Assembly: GCA_947471985.1 (NCBI GenBank) | Contig: CANIZL010000001.1 | Span: 62,001 to 126,000 of the forward strand | DNA from: Verrucomicrobiota bacterium | GTDB lineage: Bacteria; Verrucomicrobiota; Verrucomicrobiia; Limisphaerales; UBA9464 | Direction: 5' to 3' | Length of the DNA stretch: 64,000 nucleotides | Shown: in pieces, positions 44,919 through 55,300 of the stretch | How the letters are laid out: the number at the start of each line of letters is the position of its first letter | How positions within the stretch are numbered: the stretch's first letter is position 1 | Position numbers and translations under genes: made by a program | Notes under the pieces: model-generated | Database searches by the model: none | Seen by the model: the letters and a program-made list of their open reading frames with translations, nothing else | What the model was told of the DNA's origin: nothing

Positions 44919-46439
44919 ATGAAATCACTCGCGCTGCCCGCGGCTTCGGTTGCACCGACGTCGGCGGAAGATCATTGGAGCCATTCCGGCAACGCCTCCA
45001 CCGGGTCCCCGGTGAACGCGCCGGAGGTGGATGTGCCTTGGTGGCACGCCGTGATTTTGACGGCGATGGCCGGTGGTTTGGGATGGGGCATTCGGGGGCA
45101 ATTTGGGCACGAATCCGGAGCCATGATCGCCGGGCTCCTGGTCAGCCTGGTACTGGCCCGGTTGTTTTGTCCGCGAGCTGAGGCGGCGGTGGTCATCCGG
45201 GCGGTGGCGTGGGGGACGATCGCCATCGGGTTTGGCGGCTCGATGACGTACGGTCAGACGGTCGGGCTGACCCACGATGCACCGCTGGTGGGGAATTGGG
45301 CCGCGCTGCGTTGGGGACTGCTGGGGTTGGCGATCAAAGGGGGAATTTGGATTGGTTTTGCCGGCACGTTTCTCGGCATGGGGCTCGGTGGCGTGGTTTA
45401 CCGGGCGCGTTGGATGGTCCCGCTCTGGCTGGGTGTGCTGGGCCTGGTGTCGATCGGCATCCGGTGGATCAATGAGCCCTTTGATCCCGCTCAGCACATC
45501 CTGCCGCGGATTTATTTTTCCGACGATTGGTTGTGGGAGCCTGGGGCCGCGCTCAAGCCGCGACGAGAAGTCTGGGGTGGGATGCTTCTGGGCTTGCTGG
45601 GCTTGCTGGCCTTCATTCGAGTGCGGTTGGGCGACGTGCTGGGGTTTCGTCTGGGACTCTGGGGTTTCCTCGGAGGCGCCCTGGGTTTTCCGCTCGGTCA
45701 GTGTTTGCAGGCCTACCACGCTTGGAATCCGCCGATTTTTCACTCCGGCCCGTGGGTCACGATCGATCCGCTGATCAATTGGTGGAACTTCATGGAGACC
45801 ACCTTCGGTCTCGTCCTGGGTGCCGGCTTGGGATTGGGAGTGTGGAGCAATCGCCGCCGCATCGTGCTGCCGCCCCGCGGGAATACCCGGGAAATTCCGA
45901 CGTGGATCGAAGTGATCCTGCTCGTGGTGCACTCGGGGCTCCTGGTGACCTCGGAATTTTTCGGCGTGGGCTGGGTGGATCGGATTTATGATTTCGGCAT
46001 GCTGCTGGCTTTCATCCCGCTGGTGGCGGTGGCGGGCGGGCGGTGGTGGCCGTATTTCCTGATACTACCCGTGACTGCCGTGCCGATCCTGGGCAAGACC
46101 GTGCGACAGTTGGTTTATCAGGAACCTTCGGTGCCGGCGTGGCTGGGGTGGGTGCTCTATGGCGTGATCCCCCTCATCGGTGTGACCTTCCTCGCGGTGC
46201 GGTGGGCGCAGGCCGATCGTCGCGCCCGCCCCGCCGCTGAAGTGCTAAGGCCATGCCTGTTGGTTGCCACGTGGTTGTACTTTTCGCTGAATTTTGCGTT
46301 CTTCCATTTTCCCTGGCCCTGGTCGGCATGGACCAGCCGGACGCCCAATTCCCTCGTGTACTGGATCTGCGCCTTCGGCCTGAGCTGGTGCGCGGGGCGA
46401 CGGTCGGCCGGGGAGGTCACCGGCATCCGTGCGAAGTAG
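44919..46439 (+). CDS. Polytopic membrane protein of unknown function
   Basis: The 506-aa protein has a soluble N-terminus of about 40 residues and roughly twelve hydrophobic segments. Landmarks are 'AGGLGWGIRGQFGHESGAMIAG' in the first helix region, 'GFGGSMTYGQTVGLTHD', and 'INWWNFMETTFGLVLGAGLG'. The repeated Gly-rich helices look like a transporter or channel, but no known family could be named. It lies between a PQQ-propeller gene and a PSD1 cytochrome gene, all on the same strand. Confidence 0.7.
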   Translation: MKSLALPAASVAPTSAEDHWSHSGNASTGSPVNAPEVDVPWWHAVILTAMAGGLGWGIRGQFGHESGAMIAGLLVSLVLARLFCPRAEAAVVIRAVAWGTIAIGFGGSMTYGQTVGLTHDAPLVGNWAALRWGLLGLAIKGGIWIGFAGTFLGMGLGGVVYRARWMVPLWLGVLGLVSIGIRWINEPFDPAQHILPRIYFSDDWLWEPGAALKPRREVWGGMLLGLLGLLAFIRVRLGDVLGFRLGLWGFLGGALGFPLGQCLQAYHAWNPPIFHSGPWVTIDPLINWWNFMETTFGLVLGAGLGLGVWSNRRRIVLPPRGNTREIPTWIEVILLVVHSGLLVTSEFFGVGWVDRIYDFGMLLAFIPLVAVAGGRWWPYFLILPVTAVPILGKTVRQLVYQEPSVPAWLGWVLYGVIPLIGVTFLAVRWAQADRRARPAAEVLRPCLLVATWLYFSLNFAFFHFPWPWSAWTSRTPNSLVYWICAFGLSWCAGRRSAGEVTGIRAK

Positions 46440-46533
46440 GAGCGCGCCCGATGGATCTGGTGGGTGGGGGCGCTGGCGAGCCAATGAAAAATCGTGGTTG
46501 CCGCGGGGGGATCCGAGGTCAGTTTGACGTTCT

Positions 46534-49500
46534 GTGAGTACCCTGTTTCTGCGTCCAAACGGATGGCTGCTGGCTTTGGGCCTGGCAGCGGGGCCGGTTT
46601 TTTCTGCGGCAGTCCCGGCGACCGCGCTGCCTCCGGCGGGTACCGCGGCGGTGGATTTCGCGCGCGACGTCCAACCGCTCCTGGAACAAAACTGCTGGAA
46701 ATGTCACGGGCCCAGCCGCACCGAAAACGGGCTCCGGCTGGATCGGCGCGAGGAACTGCTCAAGGGTGGGGAACACGGTCCCGCCATCGTGGTTGGGCAG
46801 AGCGCCAGCTCGCTGCTGATTCAGGTCGTCAGTGGCGCCCACCCGGAACTCGGCCGGATGCCCAAGAAGGGCGAGGCCCTGACTCCCCCGCAGATCGGCC
46901 TTTTGCGGGCATGGATCGATCAGGGAGCAAACTGGCCGGCTGAGACCAGTGCCACCGAGGAAAAGAAACTGAATCATTGGGCCTGGAAACCGCCGCTCCG
47001 TCCCCCTGTTCCGTCAGCGGGAGCGGGCACTTGGGCGCGGACCCCCGTTGACTCGTTCATTCACGCCCGGCTGAACACCGAGCGTTTAAAGCCCTCGCCG
47101 GAAGCGGATCGCATCACCCTTTTGCGGCGGTTGCATTTTGATCTCACCGGCCTGCCGCCCACGCCGGAGGAGGTGGACCGTTTTGTCGCGGATACTTCGC
47201 CCAACGCCTATTCAAAGCGGGTCGAAGAACTCCTGGCCAGTCCGCACTATGGCGAACGCTGGGGACGGCACTGGTTGGATGCAGCGCGATATGCGGATTC
47301 CGACGGGTACGAAAAGGACAAACCGCGTTTTGTCTGGGCGTATCGGGACTGGGTGGTGGGAGCGTTGAACCGCGATCTGCCGTATGACCGTTTTGTCGTC
47401 GAACAGATCGCCGGTGATTTGTTGCCGGGTGCGACTCCGGAAAGCGCGGTGGCGACCGGCTTCCTGCGCAATTCGATGCTGAACGAGGAGGGCGGGGTGG
47501 ATCCGGAACAGTTCCGGACCGACGGCCTGATCGATCGCATGGATTGCATCGGCAAAAGTGTCCTCGGCATCACGATCCAATGCGCCCAGTGCCACAATCA
47601 CAAATTCGATCCCATCTCGCAGGAGGAATATTACCGGTTGTTCGCCTTCCTGAACAACGACCACGAGGCGTCCCGCGTTTACTACACCCCGGATCAATCG
47701 CGCTTGGTGGGCAATTTGACCCGCCAGATGCGCGACTTCGAGGAGGGGCTTCGGCATACCACGACGGATTGGGAACCGCGCATGGCGGCGTGGGAGGCGA
47801 GCGTCGTGTCCAATCAACCGCCCTGGGAGGTGGTGCGCTCCGTCAATGTCAGCGATAACGGCGAACGTTTTTATTACTACGAGGACGGTTCGATCCGGGC
47901 CGCCAGTTATGCCCCGACCTTTTGGACGGCCCATTTCAAGGGGACCAATCATCTCGCCTCGATCGGTGCGTTTCGTCTGGAACAACTAACAGACTCCAAT
48001 CTCCCCTGTGGCGGTCCGGGACGATCGATCCACGGAATGTCGGCCCTCAGCGGGTTCAAGGTCACCGCGGAGGAATTGGGGACCACCAACCGGGTGGAGG
48101 TCAAATTCGTCCGGGTGACGGCGGATTTTGCCAATGCGGAGAAGCCGCTGGAACCGGAATTTCAATCGGAAAGCCGCAATCGCGAAAAAGGAGACAAGCG
48201 GACGTATGGTCCGGTGCGGTTGGCCATCGATGACGTGGACGACACGGCCTGGGGCATTGATGCCGGTCCGGGACGGAGAAACGTCGCCCGCCAGGCGGTG
48301 TTTGTTCCCGATCGCCCGATCACCTTCACCAACGGAGTGGCATTGACCTTTGGCCTGCAGCAGATGCACGGCGGCGATAATTCGGACGACAACCAGAATC
48401 ACAATCTCGGCCGCTGGCGCATCAGTGTGACGGGCGATACCAATGCGGTGGCGGACGTGGTGCCGGCCAACGTGCGGGAGATCTTCCGTGTCCCGCGCGA
48501 ACAGCGCACGCCCAACCAGGTTGCCGCGATCTTCACGTATTGGCGGACGACGGTACCGGAATTCCGGGACGTGAATGAACGGATCGAGGGTCTGTGGCGG
48601 CAATGGCCGGAAGGCGCGCCCACGCAGACGCTGGCGGCGCGTCGCGGTGAGGGACCAGGTGAAGCGATGCGGCCCACTCACATGTTTAAGCGCGGGGATT
48701 GGTTAAAGCCGGGCCGGGAAGTCACCTTTGGTACGCCGGCTTTCCTCAATGCGCTGCCGGCCGGCGCCGAGGCCACCCGGCTGACGTTGGCGAAGTGGTT
48801 GGTGGATCGGAATGCGCCGACGACGGCACGGGTGGCGGTGAATCGGGTGTGGCAGCAGCTTTTCGGCACCGGCCTGCTCGAAACACCGGAGGATTTCGGG
48901 ACGCAAAGCCCGGCAGTTTCGCATCCGGATTTGCTGGACTGGCTGGCGGTGGAATTCATGGAACCCACCGTGCCGCTCGGAGCGGAGCTTCAGGCAGCCT
49001 CGACGCCGTGGAGCTTGAAACACCTGCTGCGGGTGTGTGTGAACAGTGCCGTGTATCGCCAAGCGTCGCGGGTGACTCCCGACGCGTACGAACGGGATCC
49101 CTATAACCGCCTGCTCGCCCGTGGCCCCCGGTTCCGGGTGGATGCGGAAGTGGTGCGGGATACCGCGCTGGCCGCCGCCGGTTTGTTGAATCCCGCGATG
49201 GGTGGTCGGGCCGTTTATCCGCCGGCGCCGGATTTCCTGTTCAAGCCGCCGGCCAGCTACGGACCCAAGGTCTGGAATGAGGAGACCGGACCGGACCGCT
49301 ACCGGCGCAGTCTCTACACCTTCCGTTTCCGCAGTGCGCCGTATCCGGTGCTGCAGGCTTTTGATGCACCCAATGGCGACTTTTCCTGCGTTCGACGTCT
49401 CCGCTCCAACACCCCGTTGCAGGCGCTGACGGCGCTGAATGAACCGCTGTTTGTCGAGGCCGCACAGGCCCTGGCCCGGCGGACGGTGACCTCGGGTGGA

Positions 49501-49767
49501 GCCACGGATGACGAGCGATTGACCTACGCGTTTCGTCGCGTGCTGCAGCGTTCGCCGCAGGAATCCGAGCGGGTAACGCTGCGGAAATTGCTGGCCAGCC
49601 AGATGGCCCGCCTGGGCGAAGGTTGGGTAAATCCCGCGGAACTGGCGACCGGCCGGAGTGAGATTCCGAAGGACCTGCCGCCGGGGATTACCCCGACGCA
49701 ACTCGCCGCTTATACCTCGGTGAGCCGCGCCTTGTTGAATCTCGACGAAACGGTGACCAAAGAATAA
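46534..49767 (+). CDS. PSD1 / planctomycete cytochrome c domain protein (DUF1549-DUF1553)
   Basis: The 1077-aa exported protein starts at GTG with a signal peptide. A cytochrome-c-like domain follows, with the haem motif 'CWKCHG' (residues 54-59) in 'FARDVQPLLEQNCWKCHG'. DUF1549 comes next ('PVDSFIHARLNTERLKPSPEADRITLLRRLHFDLTGLPPTPEEVDRF', about 165-365), then a carbohydrate-binding-like middle region, and DUF1553 at the C-terminus ('RVAVNRVWQQLFGTGLLETPEDFGTQ...SNTPLQALTALNEP'). This class is abundant in Planctomycetota and Verrucomicrobiota and is tied to polysaccharide breakdown. The usual DUF1501 partner gene is absent downstream. Confidence 0.93.
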   Translation: MSTLFLRPNGWLLALGLAAGPVFSAAVPATALPPAGTAAVDFARDVQPLLEQNCWKCHGPSRTENGLRLDRREELLKGGEHGPAIVVGQSASSLLIQVVSGAHPELGRMPKKGEALTPPQIGLLRAWIDQGANWPAETSATEEKKLNHWAWKPPLRPPVPSAGAGTWARTPVDSFIHARLNTERLKPSPEADRITLLRRLHFDLTGLPPTPEEVDRFVADTSPNAYSKRVEELLASPHYGERWGRHWLDAARYADSDGYEKDKPRFVWAYRDWVVGALNRDLPYDRFVVEQIAGDLLPGATPESAVATGFLRNSMLNEEGGVDPEQFRTDGLIDRMDCIGKSVLGITIQCAQCHNHKFDPISQEEYYRLFAFLNNDHEASRVYYTPDQSRLVGNLTRQMRDFEEGLRHTTTDWEPRMAAWEASVVSNQPPWEVVRSVNVSDNGERFYYYEDGSIRAASYAPTFWTAHFKGTNHLASIGAFRLEQLTDSNLPCGGPGRSIHGMSALSGFKVTAEELGTTNRVEVKFVRVTADFANAEKPLEPEFQSESRNREKGDKRTYGPVRLAIDDVDDTAWGIDAGPGRRNVARQAVFVPDRPITFTNGVALTFGLQQMHGGDNSDDNQNHNLGRWRISVTGDTNAVADVVPANVREIFRVPREQRTPNQVAAIFTYWRTTVPEFRDVNERIEGLWRQWPEGAPTQTLAARRGEGPGEAMRPTHMFKRGDWLKPGREVTFGTPAFLNALPAGAEATRLTLAKWLVDRNAPTTARVAVNRVWQQLFGTGLLETPEDFGTQSPAVSHPDLLDWLAVEFMEPTVPLGAELQAASTPWSLKHLLRVCVNSAVYRQASRVTPDAYERDPYNRLLARGPRFRVDAEVVRDTALAAAGLLNPAMGGRAVYPPAPDFLFKPPASYGPKVWNEETGPDRYRRSLYTFRFRSAPYPVLQAFDAPNGDFSCVRRLRSNTPLQALTALNEPLFVEAAQALARRTVTSGGATDDERLTYAFRRVLQRSPQESERVTLRKLLASQMARLGEGWVNPAELATGRSEIPKDLPPGITPTQLAAYTSVSRALLNLDETVTKE

Positions 49768-49804
49768 ACCGCGCGCGAGGGCTGGGCCTCGTCGCGGGGT
49801 GGGT

Positions 49805-49825
49805 CAAAAAGGCCCCAACGGGGCC
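49805..49825 (-). terminator. Rho-independent terminator of the second Gfo/Idh gene
   Basis: A perfect stem, ggcccc-aac-ggggcc, is followed on the minus strand by ttttt, about 25 bp beyond the stop codon at 49850. Confidence 0.8.
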
Positions 49826-49849
49826 GCCGATTGCCGTCTGGCTTGGGGG

Positions 49850-51151
49850 TTAGAGCTTCCAGCCCTGGCGGTATTTGTGGTGGATGAATTCATCCGCTTC
49901 CGGGGTGCCGATGGCCCGCAACTTCTTGGCGTCCCACGTCAGTTTCCGTTGCGACCGGAAGGCCACATTTCCCAGCAGCACGGCTTCGGTCAACGCGCCG
50001 GAGTAATCGAAGTTACAGGTCGTCGATCCGCCCGTCTTGCACGCCTCGATCCATTCTTTGTGATGACCGATTGAATTGGGAATGGACGGTGCCGGCGCCT
50101 TGAAGTCGGCGAACTTTGCCTCCGGCAACAGGACGTGTTTGTCATAGCCGGCGAGCAGCATCCGACCGCCTTCGCCCACGAAGAGGGTGCCATCGCCCCA
50201 CTTGGGCAGATTGTGCTCCTGGAAATGCGGCGGACGCTTGCCGCCGTGATACCAGGTCAGCACCACGGCTGGCCGGCCGGGCCGGGCGGCGTACGTGTAG
50301 CGGACGATGAGATAATGCGGCGCGCTGTACGGGTGCGGTTTGGGCCCATCGATCACTTCCACGGTCTCGGGCGTCGTGAGTCCCAGGGACCAGTGGGAAA
50401 GATCAATGTGATGGCAGCCGATATCGGCGAGGGTGCCGCCGCCGAACGGCCAGTAATTGCGCCAGCTGAACGGGATGTACTCCGGGCTGTACGGTTGGTA
50501 TTCCACCGGGCCCAGCCACTCTTCGTAGTGCAGGTGGGCGGGAACCGGCGGGGTTTCGGAGGGCTTTTCCTTGTTGCCGAATCCGCCACCGGACCAGACG
50601 TGTACTTCCTGAACCTTCCCCAGCGCGCCGCTCTGCACGAGTTCCACGACGCGGCGATAATTGTTTCCCGCGTGGATCTGGGTGCCCATCTGGGTCACGC
50701 GCTTCATTTTCTTCGCCAATTCACGGACGGCCCGGCACTCGGAAATGGTCCGGGTCAGGGGCTTCTCACAATACACATGCCGCCCGGAACGTAGCGCCGT
50801 GGCCGTGATGATGGCGTGGGTATGATCCGGCGTGGCCACGACGACGGCATCGAGATCGTTCCGATCCAGGGCGCGTCGGAAATCGGTGTAGGTCTTGGCG
50901 CCGGGAAACTTCTGGGACGCTGCGGCCAGCAGGCGATCATCGATGTCGCAGAGCGCCACGATGTTTTCGCTCGCCACATTGCCCAGATTGTACGCGGCCT
51001 GATTGGCGGTACCGATCATCGCAATGTTGAGTTTATCGTTGGCCGAGAGGCGGCGGGCCGCCTGGAGCAACGGCGAGCCGGCCAGGCCAAATGCGGCGGC
51101 AGTGGCGGTGCCGTGGCGGAGGAAATCGCGACGTGAGAAGGAGGAATTCAT
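49850..51151 (-). CDS. Tat-exported Gfo/Idh/MocA-family oxidoreductase
   Basis: The 433-aa protein begins 'MNSSFSRRDFLRHGTATAAA', a twin-arginine leader. It has a Rossmann domain ('LNIAMIGTANQAAYNLGNV', 'AVVVATPDHTHAII') and an intact EKP motif ('HVYCEKPLTRTISECRAV'). The C-terminal domain has 'GGTLADIGCHHIDLSHW', with the His/Asp active-site pattern. It is one of the large exported Gfo/Idh class in PVC bacteria, acting on unknown sugars or glycosides. It is divergent from a secreted sugar isomerase-like gene, a common pairing. ATG 51151 is preferred over the upstream 51169 start. Confidence 0.92.
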   Translation of the reverse strand: MNSSFSRRDFLRHGTATAAAFGLAGSPLLQAARRLSANDKLNIAMIGTANQAAYNLGNVASENIVALCDIDDRLLAAASQKFPGAKTYTDFRRALDRNDLDAVVVATPDHTHAIITATALRSGRHVYCEKPLTRTISECRAVRELAKKMKRVTQMGTQIHAGNNYRRVVELVQSGALGKVQEVHVWSGGGFGNKEKPSETPPVPAHLHYEEWLGPVEYQPYSPEYIPFSWRNYWPFGGGTLADIGCHHIDLSHWSLGLTTPETVEVIDGPKPHPYSAPHYLIVRYTYAARPGRPAVVLTWYHGGKRPPHFQEHNLPKWGDGTLFVGEGGRMLLAGYDKHVLLPEAKFADFKAPAPSIPNSIGHHKEWIEACKTGGSTTCNFDYSGALTEAVLLGNVAFRSQRKLTWDAKKLRAIGTPEADEFIHHKYRQGWKL

Positions 51152-51316
51152 GGTGTGACGCGGCCGCAATTACCGTCGTGCCGCTCGCAGTGGCAAGCGT
51201 GTTTGCCGAAAAAGCCGTGATTTGCCGGCGTGCGGGGCGCGGTGGATTGCGGACCGCGGCCGAAACTCATTTCGCCGTTGACACCCCGGGTTCTGTCCGG
51301 TGGTATGTGCGGACAC

Positions 51317-52177
51317 ATGAAACGACTCCTCGCCTCTCTACTGCTCACGGCCTGTACCATGGGCGTTTTTGCCGCGCCGATCCCGGAAGATGCCCGGGTG
51401 GGCGGCTTCGCCATCGGATGCCAGGCCTACAGCTTTAACCGCTTTTCCGTGTTTGAAGCGATCGAGAAGACCGAACAGACCGGTGGCAAGATCATTGAGT
51501 TCTATCCCGGACAGCGGCTTTCCAAGGAGGACGCCACCAAGTGGGATCACAATGCCACCGATGAGCTGATCGCACGGGTGAAGGAGAAGCTCGTCAAGCA
51601 TGGAATCCGCGCGGTGAACTACGGTGTGGTGGGCGTTCCCAAGGACGAGGCGCAGGCGCGGCCGATCTTCGAGTTTGCCAAGAAGATGGGGATGTACGGC
51701 GTGACGACGGAATCCACGGATGCCATCGACACACTGGAAAAACTCGCCAAGGAGTATGACCTCAAGGTCTGCTTCCACGAGCACGCCCGGCAGCCCAATA
51801 ATCCGAATTACCAGATCTGGAATCCCACCTGGCTGCGCGATTTTCTGAAGGGCCGGGATGCGCGTCTCGGGGCCTGCGCGGACATTGGTCACTGGCAAAC
51901 CTCCGGATTAACCGCGTTGGAAGGCGTTAAGACTTTGGCGGGTCGGATTCATTCCCTGCACATGAAGGATCGCATGGCCTTGGGTACGGGTCAGCACGAC
52001 TGCATTTTCGGCACGGGGAAGAGTGACATCGGCGCGGTTCTGGCGGAACTGCGTCAGCAGGGATTCCAAGGCAACATCGCCATCGAGTACGAGTACAACT
52101 GGGATCAGTCCGTACCCGACATTGCCCAATGCATCGGATTTGTCCGCGGTTGGTCCGTGGGGCAGGGCGCGAAGTAA
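51317..52177 (+). CDS. Exported sugar phosphate isomerase/epimerase-like TIM-barrel protein
   Basis: The 286-aa protein has a signal peptide ('RLLASLLLTACTMGVFA') followed by a xylose isomerase-like barrel. Landmarks are 'GCQAYSFNRFSVFEAIEKT', 'KIIEFYPGQRLS', 'VCFHEHARQPNN' and 'LGACADIGHWQTSGL', and 'IHSLHMKDR...IAIEYEYNW' supplies the metal-binding Glu/Asp/His. The sugar substrate is unknown. The upstream-extended ORF start (51230) runs into the divergent promoter region; ATG 51317 gives a proper signal peptide. A terminator follows. Confidence 0.88.
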   Translation: MKRLLASLLLTACTMGVFAAPIPEDARVGGFAIGCQAYSFNRFSVFEAIEKTEQTGGKIIEFYPGQRLSKEDATKWDHNATDELIARVKEKLVKHGIRAVNYGVVGVPKDEAQARPIFEFAKKMGMYGVTTESTDAIDTLEKLAKEYDLKVCFHEHARQPNNPNYQIWNPTWLRDFLKGRDARLGACADIGHWQTSGLTALEGVKTLAGRIHSLHMKDRMALGTGQHDCIFGTGKSDIGAVLAELRQQGFQGNIAIEYEYNWDQSVPDIAQCIGFVRGWSVGQGAK

Positions 52178-52206
52178 TCTCGCGATCGTTCCGTTGAGCG
52201 GCGGTT

Positions 52207-52243
52207 GGCGCGGCGCGGCATAGTTGCCGCGCCTTTTGCTTTT
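52207..52243 (+). terminator. Rho-independent terminator of the exported isomerase gene
   Basis: An 8-bp stem, ggcgcggc / gccgcgcc with an 11-nt loop, is followed by ttttgctttt, about 30 bp after the stop codon. Confidence 0.8.
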
Positions 52244-52322
52244 ACCCGGTGGCGACGTCTGCACCGGTGACGAGGCGCTGGCGGCCTGGCTCCTCGAGGT
52301 TCACTAATGTTCCCGGGTCTGG

Positions 52323-55300
52323 GTGCCCTGGAAGGGCGGCCGGAGTTGCGGGTTTAAGCAGGCCCGGCGGCGCAACAGCCGGGAGATCCGACTTTGGTCT
52401 GAGGTGGGCAGTTTGGGGTGGCCGGGCGTTGTTTGGAGCCTTAAACCGAAGGAAGTGGTTGCTGAACCCGCTGCGCAAAAAACGATTTCGACGACGAGTC
52501 CCCCGGCGTCAACGCCGGGGCCGCAAGGACGTCGCGAGGCGCTGCGTCGTCGCTTGTTGCGAGCGAACTGGCTGGTTGTGGCGGCGCTGGGTTTGGTACT
52601 GCTGCTGGCGTTGGGTGTCTTGTGGCAAAGCTTTCGGGCTTCGCGATTGCAGGTTCAGGCGCTGAGTGAGCAACATCGGGCGGAACAGGCGGAATCGGGC
52701 GCCCGGGTGGAATTGTGGAAGAGCTTGCTCGCGGAGGCCCGCGCCACGCGATTGAGCCAGCGCTTGGATCGCCGCAATCTCAGCCTGACGAGCATCCGGC
52801 GCGCGGCCGAGATTGCCACCACGGAGGAATTGCGACATGAGGCCATCGCGACCTTGGCGCTTCCCGAACAGAACGTCGATTCGTCGGTGACTTTGGATCC
52901 GCAATCCACCGCGAACGAGATGGATCAGGAGTTGCGCCTGTTCGCCGAAGGATTGCCCAATGGGGACGTGCGCATTCGCCGACTGAGCGATGGCGTCGAA
53001 GTAAAACGGCTGCGGATGGCCGATGGGCCGATCCCGGCGGAGCAGGGACGGCCGGTGGGGATGCTGTTCAGCCCGCAGGCGAAACGGATCTCCGTCCGCC
53101 ACGCCTATGGAGCCCTGGCGGTGTGGGATCTCGAGACCGGGCGCCTGCTGTTCGTACGCGACGCGGATGCCCTGCGGCGGCCGGCGAGTGGGGCGGAGTT
53201 TACCGCGGACGGCGAGTTCCTTGTCGCTCCGATTTTCACTCCCGATGGTTTCGCCGTCCTCGAGGCCTCGTCCGGCAGGATGATCGCCCATTTTCCGCAG
53301 ATTAATTCCTTTCATCATGCAACCGTCCGTCCGGGAAGACATCAGTTTGCCGCCTATTCCGATGGGCGGGTCTATCTGCTGGACTGGGATCGGCGGGCTG
53401 AGGTCGACCAATTTCCCTTTCCGGCGGGCGCCCGATATCTGGCGTGGAGTGCGGACGGGCGCCGATTGGCCATCGCCGGGAGTTCTCTGACGGTCGATGT
53501 CTGGGATTTGGATTCCCGGCAAAAAATGCTCCTCCCGGGGCATCAGGACGATGTCAAATCGGCGAACTTCGACCCCGCCGGAAGCCTTCTGGCGACGTAC
53601 ACGCTCGATAAGGTCTCGCGCATCTGGAACGTGCGCACCGGCCGACTTCTGGAAACAACTCAAGACGGATGGCTGCGGAAATTCAGCGTGGAGCACCGCA
53701 CGGGGTGGTGGACCAAAAAGACTCAACTCGAGGTGCGGCATGCGTCGGCGAGTCGGGTCTATGATACGGGCGAGCGGGATTTGGGGCCGTTTGATGGGGC
53801 GACACTCGACACCAGTTTCGACGGTCAATGGGCGGTGGCCCGGACCGACAGCGGTGAGCTTTGGGCCTGGCGATTGGCGCAGCCGACCGTGATCCAGAAA
53901 CTGCCCTTGGTGGAGGTTGATTCGGTGATGTTTCATCCCCGGGAACCGCGATTGTTGCTGGCCCGCGGAATGGGTCTGGATGAAGTGGGGTATACGACGA
54001 TTACCAACCAAGGCGTGCCCTGGCTGCGCTTGGGCACCGCCAGTCGGCGGGCCATGTCCCACGAAACCCGGGGAGTCCAGATGTCGGCCGACGGCGGAAC
54101 CTTGATTGGACGGAACGAAACGTATGGCCGGGTTTGGGTTGAGGGTAAAAAGCCCGGCTCTGACGCCATCCCATTCACCAATATTTTGCACCTGAGCATG
54201 GACCACCGGCTTTGCGGCGCCCGGGGGGCCAGTTCCGTCAGTTTAAGTCCGGACGGGCGCTGGATGGCGACGGGGGCTGACAGTACCGGCACCAAGGTTT
54301 TCGACTGTGCCAGCGGCCAGATGATCCGCCAGCTGGATAGCGGACCCGGGGGTGTTCAATTCAGCCCGGATGGCCGCTGGCTGGTCCTCGCAAATTTCGA
54401 GGGATGCCATTTGTTTCGCACGGGGGATTGGGGCTTGGCATGGAGCCTGCCGATGACCGCGTCACGGCCATCCAGGTCGGGTGCCGCAGCGTTTTCACCC
54501 GACGGAAAGCAACTCGTGATCGCGTGGTCGACGCGGAGTGCCGTGTTGTTGGATACCGCCAGCGGCCGCCACTTGGCCGAATTGGAGTCACCGCAGGGTT
54601 CACCCATCCGCCAGCTTTCGTGGACGGCGGACGGCGAGCGGATTGTGGCGTTGACGCGGGCGGAAACTCTCGATATCTGGCGGCCCCAAGCCTTGCAGGA
54701 AGAGTTGTCGAAATTGGGTTTGTCGTGGCAGCAAACGGAAAGGCCCCTGGCCGCAGAGCCGGCACTTTGGAAGCTTCCGCGCGTCGGACTGCCGCGGTGG
54801 GTTTTACTCCTGGTGCTGGCGGCGGCCGGGGTTGTCGCGTTGGTGGCACTGGGTTCGCTCCAGCGGCATCGTCGAATGGTGGAGGATTACGCCCGGACGG
54901 AGGAATTGGCCTCACGACAGGAACAGGAGCTGGCGGTTGAGCGGGAGGTGAATGAACTCAAGAGTCGCTTCGTTTCCACGGTGTCCCATGAGTTTCGGAC
55001 CCCGCTCGGGATCACCATGAGTGCGGTGGAACTGCTCCGGAACTATCTCGATCGACTGTCGCCGCAGAAGCTCAAAGAACTGCTCGACGACATTTACCAC
55101 TCGACCCTGCGCATGTCGGGCTTGATGGAGCAGGTGCTCTTGTTGGGCCGGGTGGAATCCGGTCGGTTCGGATGCCAGATCGCTCCTTTGGATGTGCCGA
55201 CGCTTTTGGCCCGCCTGTTGGATGAGACCCGCTCGGCGACGTCGCAGCGCTGTGAATTGGCCTTGCAAGCGGATTCGACACCCTGGGCCGGGGCGCAGGG

